Positions 7,979 to 14,689 of a stretch of 36,231 nucleotides of DNA are shown here, in pieces. The notes beneath the pieces are model-generated. The model did not search any database, was not told the origin of the DNA, and was given only the letters and a program-made list of their open reading frames with translations. Within the stretch, counting starts at the first letter, position 1. Each line of letters starts with the position of its first letter. The position numbers were made by a program, and so were the translations under genes. The stretch is from Bradyrhizobium sp. Leo170. Its GTDB lineage: Bacteria > Pseudomonadota > Alphaproteobacteria > Rhizobiales > Xanthobacteraceae. The stretch is from NCBI RefSeq assembly GCF_004296405.1, contig NZ_PSRR01000048.1:1-36231 (forward strand), read 5' to 3'.

Positions 7979-8107
7979 GCGAAATCCCGTTTTTGTCCCG
8001 GATATTGCGGCAATGTATACCATGTCCTGCGGCAATTTTGGGCCTTTTGCGCTTGATCGCAGGGCCCATTTCAGGGACATTGCGCCCCTCAAAAAGGACC
8101 TTCTTCC

Positions 8108-8125
8108 ATGAGCCTGCTTCCATGA
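8108..8125 (+). other. Five-codon mini-ORF overlapping the next start codon
   Basis: ATG AGC CTG CTT CCA TGA starts at 8108 with AAGGA about 9 bases upstream, and its TGA overlaps the ATG at 8122. The sequence ATGAGCCTGC is present twice (8108 and 8122), as though a 14-bp duplication created it. The second start itself has no ribosome site, so translation of the small membrane protein may depend on reinitiation from this mini-ORF. The arrangement is seen; its role is inferred. Confidence 0.4.
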
Positions 8126-8382
8126 GCCTGCAGCCCTCCTCCACCGGCAACCGCCAGATCGTCTGGCCGAGCGTGATCACCGTGATCAGCGCGGCGATCC
8201 TGATCGGCGCGGAAGTGTTCGGCGCGGCCTTCGCCGGCGGCTGGGCGCTCGCGATCCTGTTCGGGCTCGAAGACACCGCCGCGCACATCCTGCAAGCGGT
8301 GCTGTTCGCGCTCGGCGTCCTCGTGATGATCGCGTTCATCCGCGCGGCGCAGCGCATCGAGCCGTTCACGCGGCGCGCGTGA
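8122..8382 (+). CDS. Small two-helix membrane protein, function unknown
   Basis: An 86-residue protein with two membrane segments (about IVWPSVITVISAAILIGAEVF, and AAHILQAVLFALGVLVMIAFI) separated by a short Gly/Ala-rich segment that may be weakly membrane-associated. It ends in a basic tail (RAAQRIEPFTRRA). The frame is open from further upstream, but the first convincing start is the ATG at 8122, which follows an overlapping duplicate start. It is divergent from the M3 peptidase operon. I do not recognise a named family; similar short proteins are widespread in Bradyrhizobium as hypotheticals. Codon use matches its neighbours, so it is probably a real gene. Confidence 0.7.
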   Translation: MSLQPSSTGNRQIVWPSVITVISAAILIGAEVFGAAFAGGWALAILFGLEDTAAHILQAVLFALGVLVMIAFIRAAQRIEPFTRRA

Positions 8383-8537
8383 GGCGCGACTGCGAAAACA
8401 CTGTGGCAGAAGGCTCCAAACGCGCAGCCGACTGCTAGCTTCTCTTAACGGCCGTTCATGTTCGGCGCTTCCGCGCGTGCAGCGACAAACGATCGCAAGC
8501 TCGCGTTAGGGAAATCTGCGCGCATCGGAAAAAAATT

Positions 8538-8566
8538 CTTGCGCGGCTGAGTCAAAACACTTATTT
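8538..8566 (+). promoter_or_regulatory. Candidate sigma-70 promoter for the decarboxylase leader
   Basis: CTTGCG at 8538-8543 and TTATTT at 8561-8566 are 17 bp apart. The -35 resembles the alphaproteobacterial CTTG core; the -10 is weak. Transcription would start near 8573, giving a leader of about 245 nt up to the terminator-like stem. It is one of the few AT-richer patches in this gap. Weak evidence. Confidence 0.35.
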
Positions 8567-8572
8567 CCAACC

Positions 8573-8820
8573 TTGCCCAATTTCGCACGTGCCTGTGGTC
8601 GTGTGTCAGTCGGTAGGTATCCGGACAAGAGGCCGGACAGCCGCCAAGGGATGAAGAACCGAGGGTCGCCTCTGATGCGGCCAGCATCTCTCTCAAGGGA
8701 TGCCGATGAAGGTCTCTCCATCTCTTGCAACCGTGACTGGCAGCCGGAGGCGAACCGGCGCACCCCGCTCTCAACGGGGGACGCGACTTAAAGCAACGAC
8801 GGAGCGGGCTTTTTTGGTCT
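8573..8820 (+). ncRNA. Structured leader RNA upstream of the decarboxylase, speF-motif-like, with terminator switch
   Basis: This gap is rich in short perfect stems. GATGC (8674-8678), GCATC (8684-8688) and GATGC (8699-8703) can pair in two exclusive ways. GCCGG 8743-8747 pairs with CCGGC 8755-8759. CCCCG 8763-8767 pairs with CGGGG 8775-8779. The last stem competes with CCCGCTC 8764-8770 pairing with GAGCGGG 8802-8808, which is followed at once by C and six T (8809-8815), as in an intrinsic terminator. Established knowledge: alphaproteobacterial ornithine decarboxylase genes carry a conserved speF leader motif (Corbino and colleagues; Rfam speF). Position and gene fit that motif; I cannot run the covariance model. 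A further 220 nt separates the terminator from the start codon. Confidence 0.6.
8763..8815 (+). terminator. Intrinsic terminator with competing anti-terminator stem
   Basis: The terminator stem CCCGCTC/GAGCGGG (8764-8770 with 8802-8808) is followed by CTTTTTT. The alternative 5-bp stem CCCCG/CGGGG (8763-8767 with 8775-8779) uses the same left arm, so only one can form. The loop of the terminator form is long (31 nt), which is unusual and weakens the call. Confidence 0.55.
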
Positions 8821-9038
8821 CTACCGGCATTCCAACGCCGGCGCGGGCTACTGAAAAGGCTTGTCCTTCATTGCCAGGTGAGCGGGCGGGAAATCTCCCA
8901 ACCAATCCACGGCAGCACAGTCTGGTTTGAGTTTTTTGGCTTCGTTGCGCCTCCATCGCGCGATGCGGCCAGAGGGCTCCTATCCGACGTCTTGTTCTTG
9001 AAATGCGGCCCCGTCGCTGGGGTCGTTGGGAGAGTGCC

Positions 9039-10181
9039 ATGACCGAGCGCATCCAGGAATTCCTGCGTCACCGCCGCAGCGAGGGCCTCGACACCGAGCC
9101 GTGCCTCGTCGTCGACCTCGAAGTCGTGCGCGACAACTACCAGAGCTTCGCCAAGGCGTTGCCGGACAGCCGCGTGTTCTACGCGGTGAAGGCCAACCCG
9201 GCGCCGGAAGTGCTGTCGCTGCTCGCCGCGCTCGGCTCCTGCTTCGACACCGCGACCGTTGCCGAGATCGAGATGGCGCTGGCCGCAGGCGCGACGCCGG
9301 ACCGCATCTCCTATGGCAACACGATCAAGAAGGAGCGCGACATCGCGCGTGCCTTTGCGCTCGGCATTCGCCTGTTCGCGGTCGACTGCGCCGCCGAGGT
9401 CGAGAAGGTCGCCCGTGCCGCGCCTGGCGCGAAGGTGTTCTGCCGCATCCTCTATGACTGCGCCGGCGCCGAATGGCCGCTGTCGCGCAAGTTCGGCTGC
9501 GACCCGGAGATGGCGGTCGACGTGCTCGACCTCGCCAAGCGGCTGGGCCTGGAGCCCGTCGGCATCTCCTTCCATGTCGGCTCGCAGCAGCGCAAGGTGA
9601 AGGCGTGGGACCGCGCGCTGGCGATGGCCTCGACCGTGTTCCGTGACTGCGCCGAGCGCGGGATCAACCTGTCCATGGTCAACATGGGCGGCGGCTTCCC
9701 GACCAAGTACCTGAAGGACGTTCCGCCGGTCGTGCAGTACGGCCGGTCGATCTTCCGCGCGCTGCGCAAGCATTTCGGCAACCAGATCCCGGAGACGATC
9801 ATCGAGCCTGGCCGCGGCATGGTCGGCAATGCCGGCATCATTGAGACCGAAGTCGTTCTGATCTCCAGGAAGAGCGACGAGGACGAGGTGCGCTGGGTCT
9901 ATCTCGACATAGGCAAGTTCGGCGGTCTCGCCGAGACGATGGACGAGTCGATCCGTTATGCGATCCGCAGCCCGCATGACGGGGCGGACATGACGCCGTG
10001 CGTGCTCGCTGGCCCGACCTGCGATTCGGCCGATGTGCTGTACGAGAAGCTGCCGTATCCGCTTCCGGTGACGCTCGAGATCGGCGACAAGCTGCTGATC
10101 GAAGGCACCGGCGCCTATACGTCGACCTACTCGTCGGTGGCCTTCAACGGCATCCCGCCGTTGAGGACCTACCACATCTGA
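9039..10181 (+). CDS. Ornithine/lysine decarboxylase, fold-type III PLP enzyme
   Basis: A 380-residue alanine-racemase-fold decarboxylase of the eukaryotic-type ODC family. The PLP lysine is K51 in VFYAVKANPAP. The His of GISFHVGSQQ, the Gly-rich phosphate loop NMGGGFPTKY, EPGRGMVGNAG, and the dimer-site catalytic Cys in AGPTCDSADVLYEK are all present. It makes putrescine from ornithine (or cadaverine from lysine) in the cytoplasm. The start at 9039 has GGGAGAG 4 bases upstream. It follows a long structured leader and precedes acetyltransferase, RidA and homospermidine synthase genes, so its product putrescine most likely feeds homospermidine. Rhizobial members of this group often accept both ornithine and lysine, so substrate choice is not settled here. 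Confidence 0.93.
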   Translation: MTERIQEFLRHRRSEGLDTEPCLVVDLEVVRDNYQSFAKALPDSRVFYAVKANPAPEVLSLLAALGSCFDTATVAEIEMALAAGATPDRISYGNTIKKERDIARAFALGIRLFAVDCAAEVEKVARAAPGAKVFCRILYDCAGAEWPLSRKFGCDPEMAVDVLDLAKRLGLEPVGISFHVGSQQRKVKAWDRALAMASTVFRDCAERGINLSMVNMGGGFPTKYLKDVPPVVQYGRSIFRALRKHFGNQIPETIIEPGRGMVGNAGIIETEVVLISRKSDEDEVRWVYLDIGKFGGLAETMDESIRYAIRSPHDGADMTPCVLAGPTCDSADVLYEKLPYPLPVTLEIGDKLLIEGTGAYTSTYSSVAFNGIPPLRTYHI

Positions 10182-10205
10182 TCCGCCTTTAAGGATCGAC
10201 GAACC

Positions 10206-10229
10206 AGGGAACCGGCCTGCCGGCTCCCT
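10206..10229 (+). terminator. Hairpin after the decarboxylase gene
   Basis: AGGGA-A-CCGGC pairs with GCCGG-C-TCCCT around a 2-nt loop, with one mismatch. It lies 24 bp after the decarboxylase stop. No T tract follows, so it may be an attenuating or mRNA-stabilising stem rather than a strong terminator, allowing some read-through into the acetyltransferase region. Confidence 0.45.
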
Positions 10230-10258
10230 CCCCGACATTTCCGAACTCTCTGAACGAC

Positions 10259-10293
10259 GCTTCCACCGGTGCGCCCCGCCGCTGGAAGCGGGG
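10259..10293 (+). promoter_or_regulatory. Competing stems over the acetyltransferase ribosome site
   Basis: GCTTCCA 10259-10265 pairs with TGGAAGC 10283-10289, or CCCCGC 10274-10279 pairs with GCGGGG 10288-10293. The two share bases 10288-10289 and so compete. The only Shine-Dalgarno-like run before the ATG at 10305 is GGGGA (10290-10294), which the second stem would hide. The sequence also resembles the CCGGCGCACCCCG...CGGGGGAC element in the decarboxylase leader. Structure is read from sequence; a regulatory role is inferred. Confidence 0.4.
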
Positions 10294-10304
10294 ACTGACG
10301 TGCC

Positions 10305-10890
10305 ATGACTGCTTTGCGGAAGACCACCGTTGCCCTCACCCCGAGCGCCGCTCCGTTCGTGATCCGTGCGGAACGTTCCTCGGACGTCGAGACGCGTGAA
10401 ATGCTGCTGGATGCCTGCTTTGGCGAGAACCGCCATCAGCGCACATGCCAGCGCCTGCGCGACGGACGCGCGCCCGCCGAAGGCCTTGCCCTGTCGGCGA
10501 TCGCGAGCGGCCGGCTGGTCGGAACGTTGCGGTTGTGGCACGTCAGCGCCGGGGGCAGACCCGCGCTGATGCTGGGGCCGCTGGCGGTGGATTCCACCTG
10601 CCGCGGCCTCGGCGTCGGGGCTGCGCTGATGGAGCGCGCGATCGAGGTCGCGCGGGCGCGCGGTGATCCTGCTCGGCGATGCGCCCTACTACGCCCGCTT
10701 CGGCTTCTCGCCCGAGAAGGTGGGCGACGTGGCGCTGCCCGGCCCGTTCGAGCGCGAGCGGCTGCTCGGCCTCGAGCTCTCCGAGGGCGCGCTCGACGGC
10801 GCCTGCGGCATGGTCGCCGCGACCGGCGCACTGCTGCTCAAACGCAAGGCACGCGCGAAGGTATTGCGCGCCGTGCCGCAGGCCGCGTGA
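10305..10890 (+). pseudogene. GNAT-family N-acetyltransferase, frameshifted
   Basis: The first frame (10305 to about 10662) encodes a typical GNAT N-terminal half: FVIRAERSSDVETREMLLDACFG, the motif-A strand LMLGPLAVDSTCRGLGVGAALME with the acetyl-CoA loop CRGLGVG, and the helix RAIEVARARG. The continuation ILLGDAPYYARFGFSPEKVG, which belongs directly after that helix in this family, is found only in the +1-shifted frame from about 10663 and runs to the TGA at 10888-10890. A short deletion in the GC-rich run GCGCGGGCGCGCGG near 10650-10662 explains both. The family usually has a few more residues (like GHGAV) at the junction. It lies inside a polyamine cluster, so the intact protein may have acetylated an amine. 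A sequencing error at the GC run is possible. Confidence 0.8.
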
Positions 10891-10901
10891 CGGTTGCGAT
10901 C

Positions 10902-11072
10902 ATGGCCGAAGATCTTCCCGCAACCAGCGACGTCGCGCGTCCAGTTCTGCGCAGCGTCATCACCACCATCGTCCTGATCCTGATCTCGGTCATGATCGTC
11001 AGGGACATCTTCGTGCGCCGCTGGAGTTCGCCGTCCGCTCCGACAGCCGACACGACCCAGCACTCCCGCTAA
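10902..11072 (+). CDS. Small single-helix membrane protein, 56 residues
   Basis: It begins MAEDLPATSDVARPVLRSV, has one membrane segment (ITTIVLILISVMIV) and a short basic-then-polar tail (DIFVRRWSSPSAPTAD). The ATG at 10902 is the simplest start; a GTG at 10887 overlaps the TGA of the acetyltransferase frame in a GTGA junction and could couple the two. A single helix flanked by charged residues is typical of small membrane-anchored regulators, but I recognise no family. Same-strand position between the acetyltransferase and RidA genes suggests membership in the polyamine operon. Confidence 0.6.
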   Translation: MAEDLPATSDVARPVLRSVITTIVLILISVMIVRDIFVRRWSSPSAPTADTTQHSR

Positions 11073-11170
11073 CCCGCGAAACCAGAACCGAAGGTTGCGC
11101 GGGCGGGAAAATCCCGTAAACCCGCGCAAGTACCCTTATGTCGCGCAACGCTGAGAATAGGAGGTCCTGA

Positions 11171-11560
11171 ATGTCCCGCCGCCTGATCTCGACCGGCTCG
11201 CCTTTCGAGAAGACTGCCGGCTACAGCCGCGCCGTGATCGACGGCGATTTCGCCTTCGTCGCTGGAACCACCGGCTATGACTACACGACGATGACGATGC
11301 CTGATGATGTCACGAGCCAGTCACGGAACTGTTTCAAGACCATCGAGGCCGCCCTGAAGGAAGGCGGCTTCGCGCTGGCCGACATCGTCCGCGCGACCTA
11401 CTACCTGACGGACGCCAAGGACGCGGATGCCCACTTCGCGGTCTGCGGCGAGTTCCTCGGCGACATCCGCCCGGCCGCCACACTCTTGATCGTCGCAGGG
11501 CTCTACAAGCCCGAGATGAAGGTCGAAATCGAAGTCACCGCGAAACGACGCACTGCCTGA
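11171..11560 (+). CDS. RidA-family protein (enamine/imine deaminase-like)
   Basis: A 129-residue protein of normal RidA (YjgF/YER057c/UK114) length. It shows the opening FEKTAGYSRAVIDGDFAFVAGTTGYD, the middle QSRNCFKTIEAALKEGGFALADIVRATYYLTD, and the end FLGDIRPAATLLIVAGLYKPEMKVEIEVTA. The typical RidA arginine is at IRPAATLL. RidA proteins hydrolyse reactive 2-aminoacrylate-type imines produced by PLP enzymes, which fits a place beside a PLP decarboxylase. The ATG at 11171 has GGAGG 6 bases upstream. Same strand and 51 bp ahead of homospermidine synthase, so probably cotranscribed. Confidence 0.92.
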   Translation: MSRRLISTGSPFEKTAGYSRAVIDGDFAFVAGTTGYDYTTMTMPDDVTSQSRNCFKTIEAALKEGGFALADIVRATYYLTDAKDADAHFAVCGEFLGDIRPAATLLIVAGLYKPEMKVEIEVTAKRRTA

Positions 11561-11614
11561 TCCATTAACGTCCACCAACCATCCACCCGCTCGAGCCATC
11601 TCCTGGAGAAAATG

Positions 11615-13045
11615 ATGAGCCCCTCCTCGCAGATCCACGCCAAGATTTCCGGCCCCATTGTCATGATCGGCTTCGGCTCGATCGGCAAAGGCACGCTGCC
11701 TCTGATCGAGCGGCATTTCGATTATGACAAGTCGCGCTTCGTCATCATCGACCCGCACGAGGACGGCGAGCTCGCCAGGAAGCACGGCGTGCGCTTCATC
11801 AAGGATGGCGTCACCCGCGACAATTACCGCGAACTGCTGGTGCCGCTCCTGACCGCCGGCGGGGGTCAGGGCTTCTGCGTCAACCTCTCGGTCGACACCT
11901 CCTCGGTCGACATCATGACGCTGTGCCGCGAGATCGGCGCGCTCTATGTCGACACCGTGATCGAGCCGTGGCACGGCTTCTATTTCGACAAGAACATCGG
12001 CACCGAAGGGCGCTCGAACTACGCGCTGCGCGAGACGCTGCTTGCAGCCAAGCGCAAGAACCCGGGCGGCACCACCGCGGTCTCGACCTGCGGCGCCAAT
12101 CCCGGCATGGTGTCCTGGTTCGTCAAGCAGGCGCTGCTCAACACCGCCCGCGACACCGGCGTCGAATTCAACGAGCCGAAGAGCCGCGAGGGCTGGGGCC
12201 AGCTCGCCCACAAGCTCGGCGTCAAGGGCATCCACATCGCCGAGCGTGACACCCAGCGCTCGAAGAAGCCGAAGCCGATGAACGTCTTCGTCAACACCTG
12301 GTCGGTCGAGGGCTTCGTCTCCGAGGGCCTGCAGCCGGCCGAACTCGGCTGGGGCACCAACGAGAAGTGGATGCCGGAGAACGGCCGCACGCACGCGAAG
12401 GGCTGCCAGGCCGCGATCTATCTGCTGCAGCCCGGCGCCAACACCCGCGTGCGCTCCTGGTGCCCGACTCCAGGCGCGCAATACGGCTTCCTGGTCACCC
12501 ACAACGAGTCGATCTCGATTGCGGATTATTTCACCGTGCGCGACGGCGAGAAGGTGATCTATCGCCCGACCTGCCACTACGCCTACCACCCGGCCAACGA
12601 CGCCGTGCTGTCGCTGCACGAGATGTTCGGCGCTGCGGGGCGGATGCAGCCGAAATGGCACATCCTGGACGAGAACGAGATCGAGGACGGCATCGACGAG
12701 CTCGGCGTGCTGCTCTACGGCCACGCCAAGAACGCCTATTGGTACGGCTCGCAGCTCTCGATCGAGGAGACCCGCCAGATCGCGCCTTACCAGAACGCCA
12801 CCGGCATGCAGGTGTCCTCGGCCGTGCTCGCCGGCATGGTCTGGGCCCTGGAGAATCCAGAAGCCGGCATCGTCGAAGCCGACGAGCTGGATTTTCACCG
12901 CTGCCTGGAAATCCAGCGGCCGTATCTCGGCCCGGTGAAGGGTTTCTACACCGACTGGACCCCGCTCGCCGACCGGCCCGGCCTGTTCGCGGAGGATATC
13001 GACACCTCCGATCCCTGGCAGTTCCGGAACGTGCTGGTGCGCTGA
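11615..13045 (+). CDS. hss: Homospermidine synthase
   Basis: A 476-residue protein of expected length. Near the N-terminus is the Rossmann NAD+ motif VMIGFGSIGKGTLPLIERHF, followed by FVIIDPHEDGE, CVNLSVDTSSVDIM, ALYVDTVIEPWHGFYF and TTAVSTCGANPGMVSWFVKQAL, all hallmarks of bacterial homospermidine synthase. It condenses two putrescines (or putrescine and spermidine) through an NAD+-dependent imine to sym-homospermidine, the main long polyamine of many rhizobia. Two ATGs lie in tandem at 11612 and 11615; the second has better spacing (6 bases) from GGAG. It ends the polyamine cluster that starts with the decarboxylase at 9039, and a long hairpin follows. Confidence 0.96.
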   Translation: MSPSSQIHAKISGPIVMIGFGSIGKGTLPLIERHFDYDKSRFVIIDPHEDGELARKHGVRFIKDGVTRDNYRELLVPLLTAGGGQGFCVNLSVDTSSVDIMTLCREIGALYVDTVIEPWHGFYFDKNIGTEGRSNYALRETLLAAKRKNPGGTTAVSTCGANPGMVSWFVKQALLNTARDTGVEFNEPKSREGWGQLAHKLGVKGIHIAERDTQRSKKPKPMNVFVNTWSVEGFVSEGLQPAELGWGTNEKWMPENGRTHAKGCQAAIYLLQPGANTRVRSWCPTPGAQYGFLVTHNESISIADYFTVRDGEKVIYRPTCHYAYHPANDAVLSLHEMFGAAGRMQPKWHILDENEIEDGIDELGVLLYGHAKNAYWYGSQLSIEETRQIAPYQNATGMQVSSAVLAGMVWALENPEAGIVEADELDFHRCLEIQRPYLGPVKGFYTDWTPLADRPGLFAEDIDTSDPWQFRNVLVR

Positions 13046-13087
13046 CGCGCGCTCTCCTCTCGTCATTCTAGGAGACCTGACAGCATT

Positions 13088-13119
13088 GAGCTCTGATGTG
13101 CAGTTGCACGTCAGAGCTC
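13088..13119. terminator. 15-bp-stem hairpin between convergent genes
   Basis: GAGCTCTGATGTGCA (13088-13102) pairs with TGCACGTCAGAGCTC (13105-13119) across a 2-nt loop, with a single U-G wobble. It lies 42 bp after the homospermidine synthase stop and 29 bp before the end of the convergent arsC. Neither side has a strong T tract. A bidirectional terminator is the likely role. Confidence 0.65.
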
Positions 13120-13148
13120 TTCAGGTGACCGCCCGGAACGCGGATTTA

Positions 13149-13550
13149 TCAGCGGCCTTCGACCACCTCGCCATCCTCCTTCACGAAACGTCCGACTGGA
13201 TTGTCCAAGAGGTCGATCACGACCTCGGACGGCCTGCACAACCGGACGCCCTTCGGGGTGACCACGATGGGACGGTTAATCAGGATGGGATGCGCCATCA
13301 TGAAATCCAGCAGTTGGTCGTCGGACCATTTCGGATCGTCGAGGCCAAGCTCCTTGTAAGGCGTGCCTTTCTCTCGCAGCAGGGCACGCACCGGGATGCC
13401 CATCGCGGCGATCAATTCCTTGAGCGTCTCGCGCGAGGGGGGCGTCTTGAGATACTCGATGACGGTGGGCTCGGCGGCGCTCTGCCGGATCATGGAAAGC
13501 GTGTTGCGGGACGTGCCGCAATCCGGGTTGTGATAAATGGTGACGCTCAT
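13149..13550 (-). CDS. arsC: Arsenate reductase, glutaredoxin-dependent (ArsC/Spx fold)
   Basis: A 133-residue protein, close to the usual about 140. The active-site loop NPDCGTSRNTL carries catalytic Cys11. Downstream are PPSRETLKELI, GTPYKELGLDD, and PILINRPIVVTPKGVRLCRPSE with the arginines that bind arsenate. It reduces As(V) to As(III) using glutathione and glutaredoxin in the cytoplasm. The ATG at 13550 overlaps the TGA of the aquaglyceroporin gene in an ATGA junction. Order arsR-aqpS-arsC matches the known rhizobial operon in which arsenite formed here leaves through the AqpS channel. An upstream extension of the frame to 13868 is spurious. Confidence 0.95.
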   Translation of the reverse strand: MSVTIYHNPDCGTSRNTLSMIRQSAAEPTVIEYLKTPPSRETLKELIAAMGIPVRALLREKGTPYKELGLDDPKWSDDQLLDFMMAHPILINRPIVVTPKGVRLCRPSEVVIDLLDNPVGRFVKEDGEVVEGR

Positions 13551-14245
13551 CTGGTTGTCTCCGCGATTGGGACCGTGCGCGCATGAGGTCGCCCGAGCAG
13601 CCAAATCATCAACAGCATGCCGACGAGCGCTCCGCATAGTTCCGCAAGTATGAAGCCAGGCAAATCTGTCGGGCGAATGCCGGCAAACGTGTTCGTCAGT
13701 GAACGCGCGATCGCCACTGCTGGATTGGCGAACGATGTCGAGGCGGTAAACCAGTACGCGGCCGTAATGTACAGGCCCACCAGCCAGGGAACGGCGGCGC
13801 GCTGAAAACGGATGCCAGCCAGAATCGTTGTGATCAGGCCAAAAGCTGCCACGGCCTCCGCAAACCATTGCGGTCCACCTGTCCGCATTTTGGTCGAGAC
13901 GTCGATCACCGGCAGAGCGAACATCAAATGCGCGGCCATCGTTCCGGCGATGCCACCTGCGATCTGCGCTATCGCATACAGTGCAGCCTCATTCGCCGGC
14001 AACTCGCGTTTGCCGGTGAAGACGAGCGTTACGGCTGGATTGAAATGCGCTCCGGAGATCGGTCCGAGCACGCTGATCAGCACAACCAGGATTGCGCCAG
14101 TCGGCAGCGTATTGCAGAGAAGCGCGAGAGCGACATCTTTGGTCAGGGTCTCGGCCATGATGCCGGACCCGACCACGGTGGCGACGAGAATTCCGGTGCC
14201 CAATGCCTCGGCCGCCAAGCGTCGCGAAAGGTCGAAGGCCTCCAT
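13547..14245 (-). CDS. aqpS: Aquaglyceroporin of the ars operon (AqpS-type arsenite channel)
   Basis: A 232-residue MIP-family protein with six membrane helices and two half-helix loops. The NPA motifs are at residues 69-71 (GAHFNPAVTL) and 174-176 (SFANPAVAIARS), the latter followed by the conserved filter arginine. The opening LAAEALGTGILVATVVGSGIMAE is typical of rhizobial ArsR-linked aquaporins. Established knowledge: in Sinorhizobium meliloti AqpS replaces an ArsB pump and lets arsenite flow out down its gradient. Its ATG shares bases with the TGA of an upstream truncated arsC frame (TGATG), and its own TGA overlaps the glutaredoxin-type arsC, so the operon is tightly coupled. Function here is inferred from family and context. 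Confidence 0.93.
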   Translation of the reverse strand: MEAFDLSRRLAAEALGTGILVATVVGSGIMAETLTKDVALALLCNTLPTGAILVVLISVLGPISGAHFNPAVTLVFTGKRELPANEAALYAIAQIAGGIAGTMAAHLMFALPVIDVSTKMRTGGPQWFAEAVAAFGLITTILAGIRFQRAAVPWLVGLYITAAYWFTASTSFANPAVAIARSLTNTFAGIRPTDLPGFILAELCGALVGMLLMIWLLGRPHARTVPIAETTR

Positions 14246-14334
14246 CAGCCGGCCCTCGGCGTTGGCTGCTTCGCGCCCAAGCGCGCCGAGTTACCGGTGC
14301 AGAGGAACAGGACGTTGTAGAGGTTGTCAGCCAC
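14245..14334 (-). pseudogene. Truncated LMW-phosphatase-type arsenate reductase remnant, 29 codons
   Basis: The frame from GTG at 14334 to TGA at 14245-14247 reads VADNLYNVLFLCTGNSAR and then RLGAKQPTPRAG-like unrelated residues (29 in all). The first 18 residues match the N-terminus and the catalytic P-loop (CTGNSAR) of thioredoxin/LMW-phosphatase-type ArsC, which normally runs about 140-175 residues. Everything after the P-loop is gone, so it cannot be an enzyme. It overlaps the end of arsR by 8 bp and its TGA overlaps the aqpS ATG, so ribosomes may still use it to reach aqpS. A deletion between an ancestral arsC and aqpS is the simplest origin. Confidence 0.8.
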
Positions 14335-14689
14335 GGGTTCGCTCCTTTCGCTTCGGAGAACAACAGGACTGCAGACTTTCGACGACCGGCGTGCAGACCT
14401 CCGGTCGCCCGTCGCAGCAATCCCGGAGCAGGAACACGGCGACGTCGCGGAATTCAGCCAGATTGGCGCGATAGACGATCGAGCGACTATGCCGTTCGGA
14501 TGTCACAAGCCGCGCGCGGGTTAAAATCGACAGATGCGCCGACAGCGTGTTCGGCGGAACTTCGAGCAGACGGGCAAGATCGCCAGCCGCAAGGCCGTCA
14601 GGTTCGTGGCTGACTAACGTCCGGAAGGCCTCAAGGCGGGTCGCTTGTGAGAGGGCCGCGAGGGCCAAGACTGCTTCTTCAGTTTCCAT
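14327..14689 (-). CDS. arsR: ArsR-family As(III)-responsive repressor (leftward operon)
   Basis: A 120-residue winged-helix repressor. The helix-turn-helix lies in LLEVPPNTLSAHLSILTRARLV with wing ERHSRSIVYRANL. Near the C-terminus are LLRDCCDGRPEVC and ESLQSCCSPK, giving a CC-x6-C and a further CC for arsenite binding. The spacing differs by one residue from the CC-x5-C of the divergent paralogue. It is the first gene of arsR-arsC remnant-aqpS-arsC. Its start codon at 14689 lies inside a palindrome that is probably its own operator, implying a very short or absent 5' leader. Confidence 0.93.
   Translation of the reverse strand: METEEAVLALAALSQATRLEAFRTLVSHEPDGLAAGDLARLLEVPPNTLSAHLSILTRARLVTSERHSRSIVYRANLAEFRDVAVFLLRDCCDGRPEVCTPVVESLQSCCSPKRKERTRG

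Noticed and set aside
8868..10541. A 557-residue minus-strand frame over the decarboxylase
   Set aside because: It crosses the decarboxylase in antisense and extends into noncoding leader and the acetyltransferase; no motif or start signal.
11321..13066. A 581-residue minus-strand frame over homospermidine synthase
   Set aside because: Shadow of hss; the plus strand matches the family throughout.
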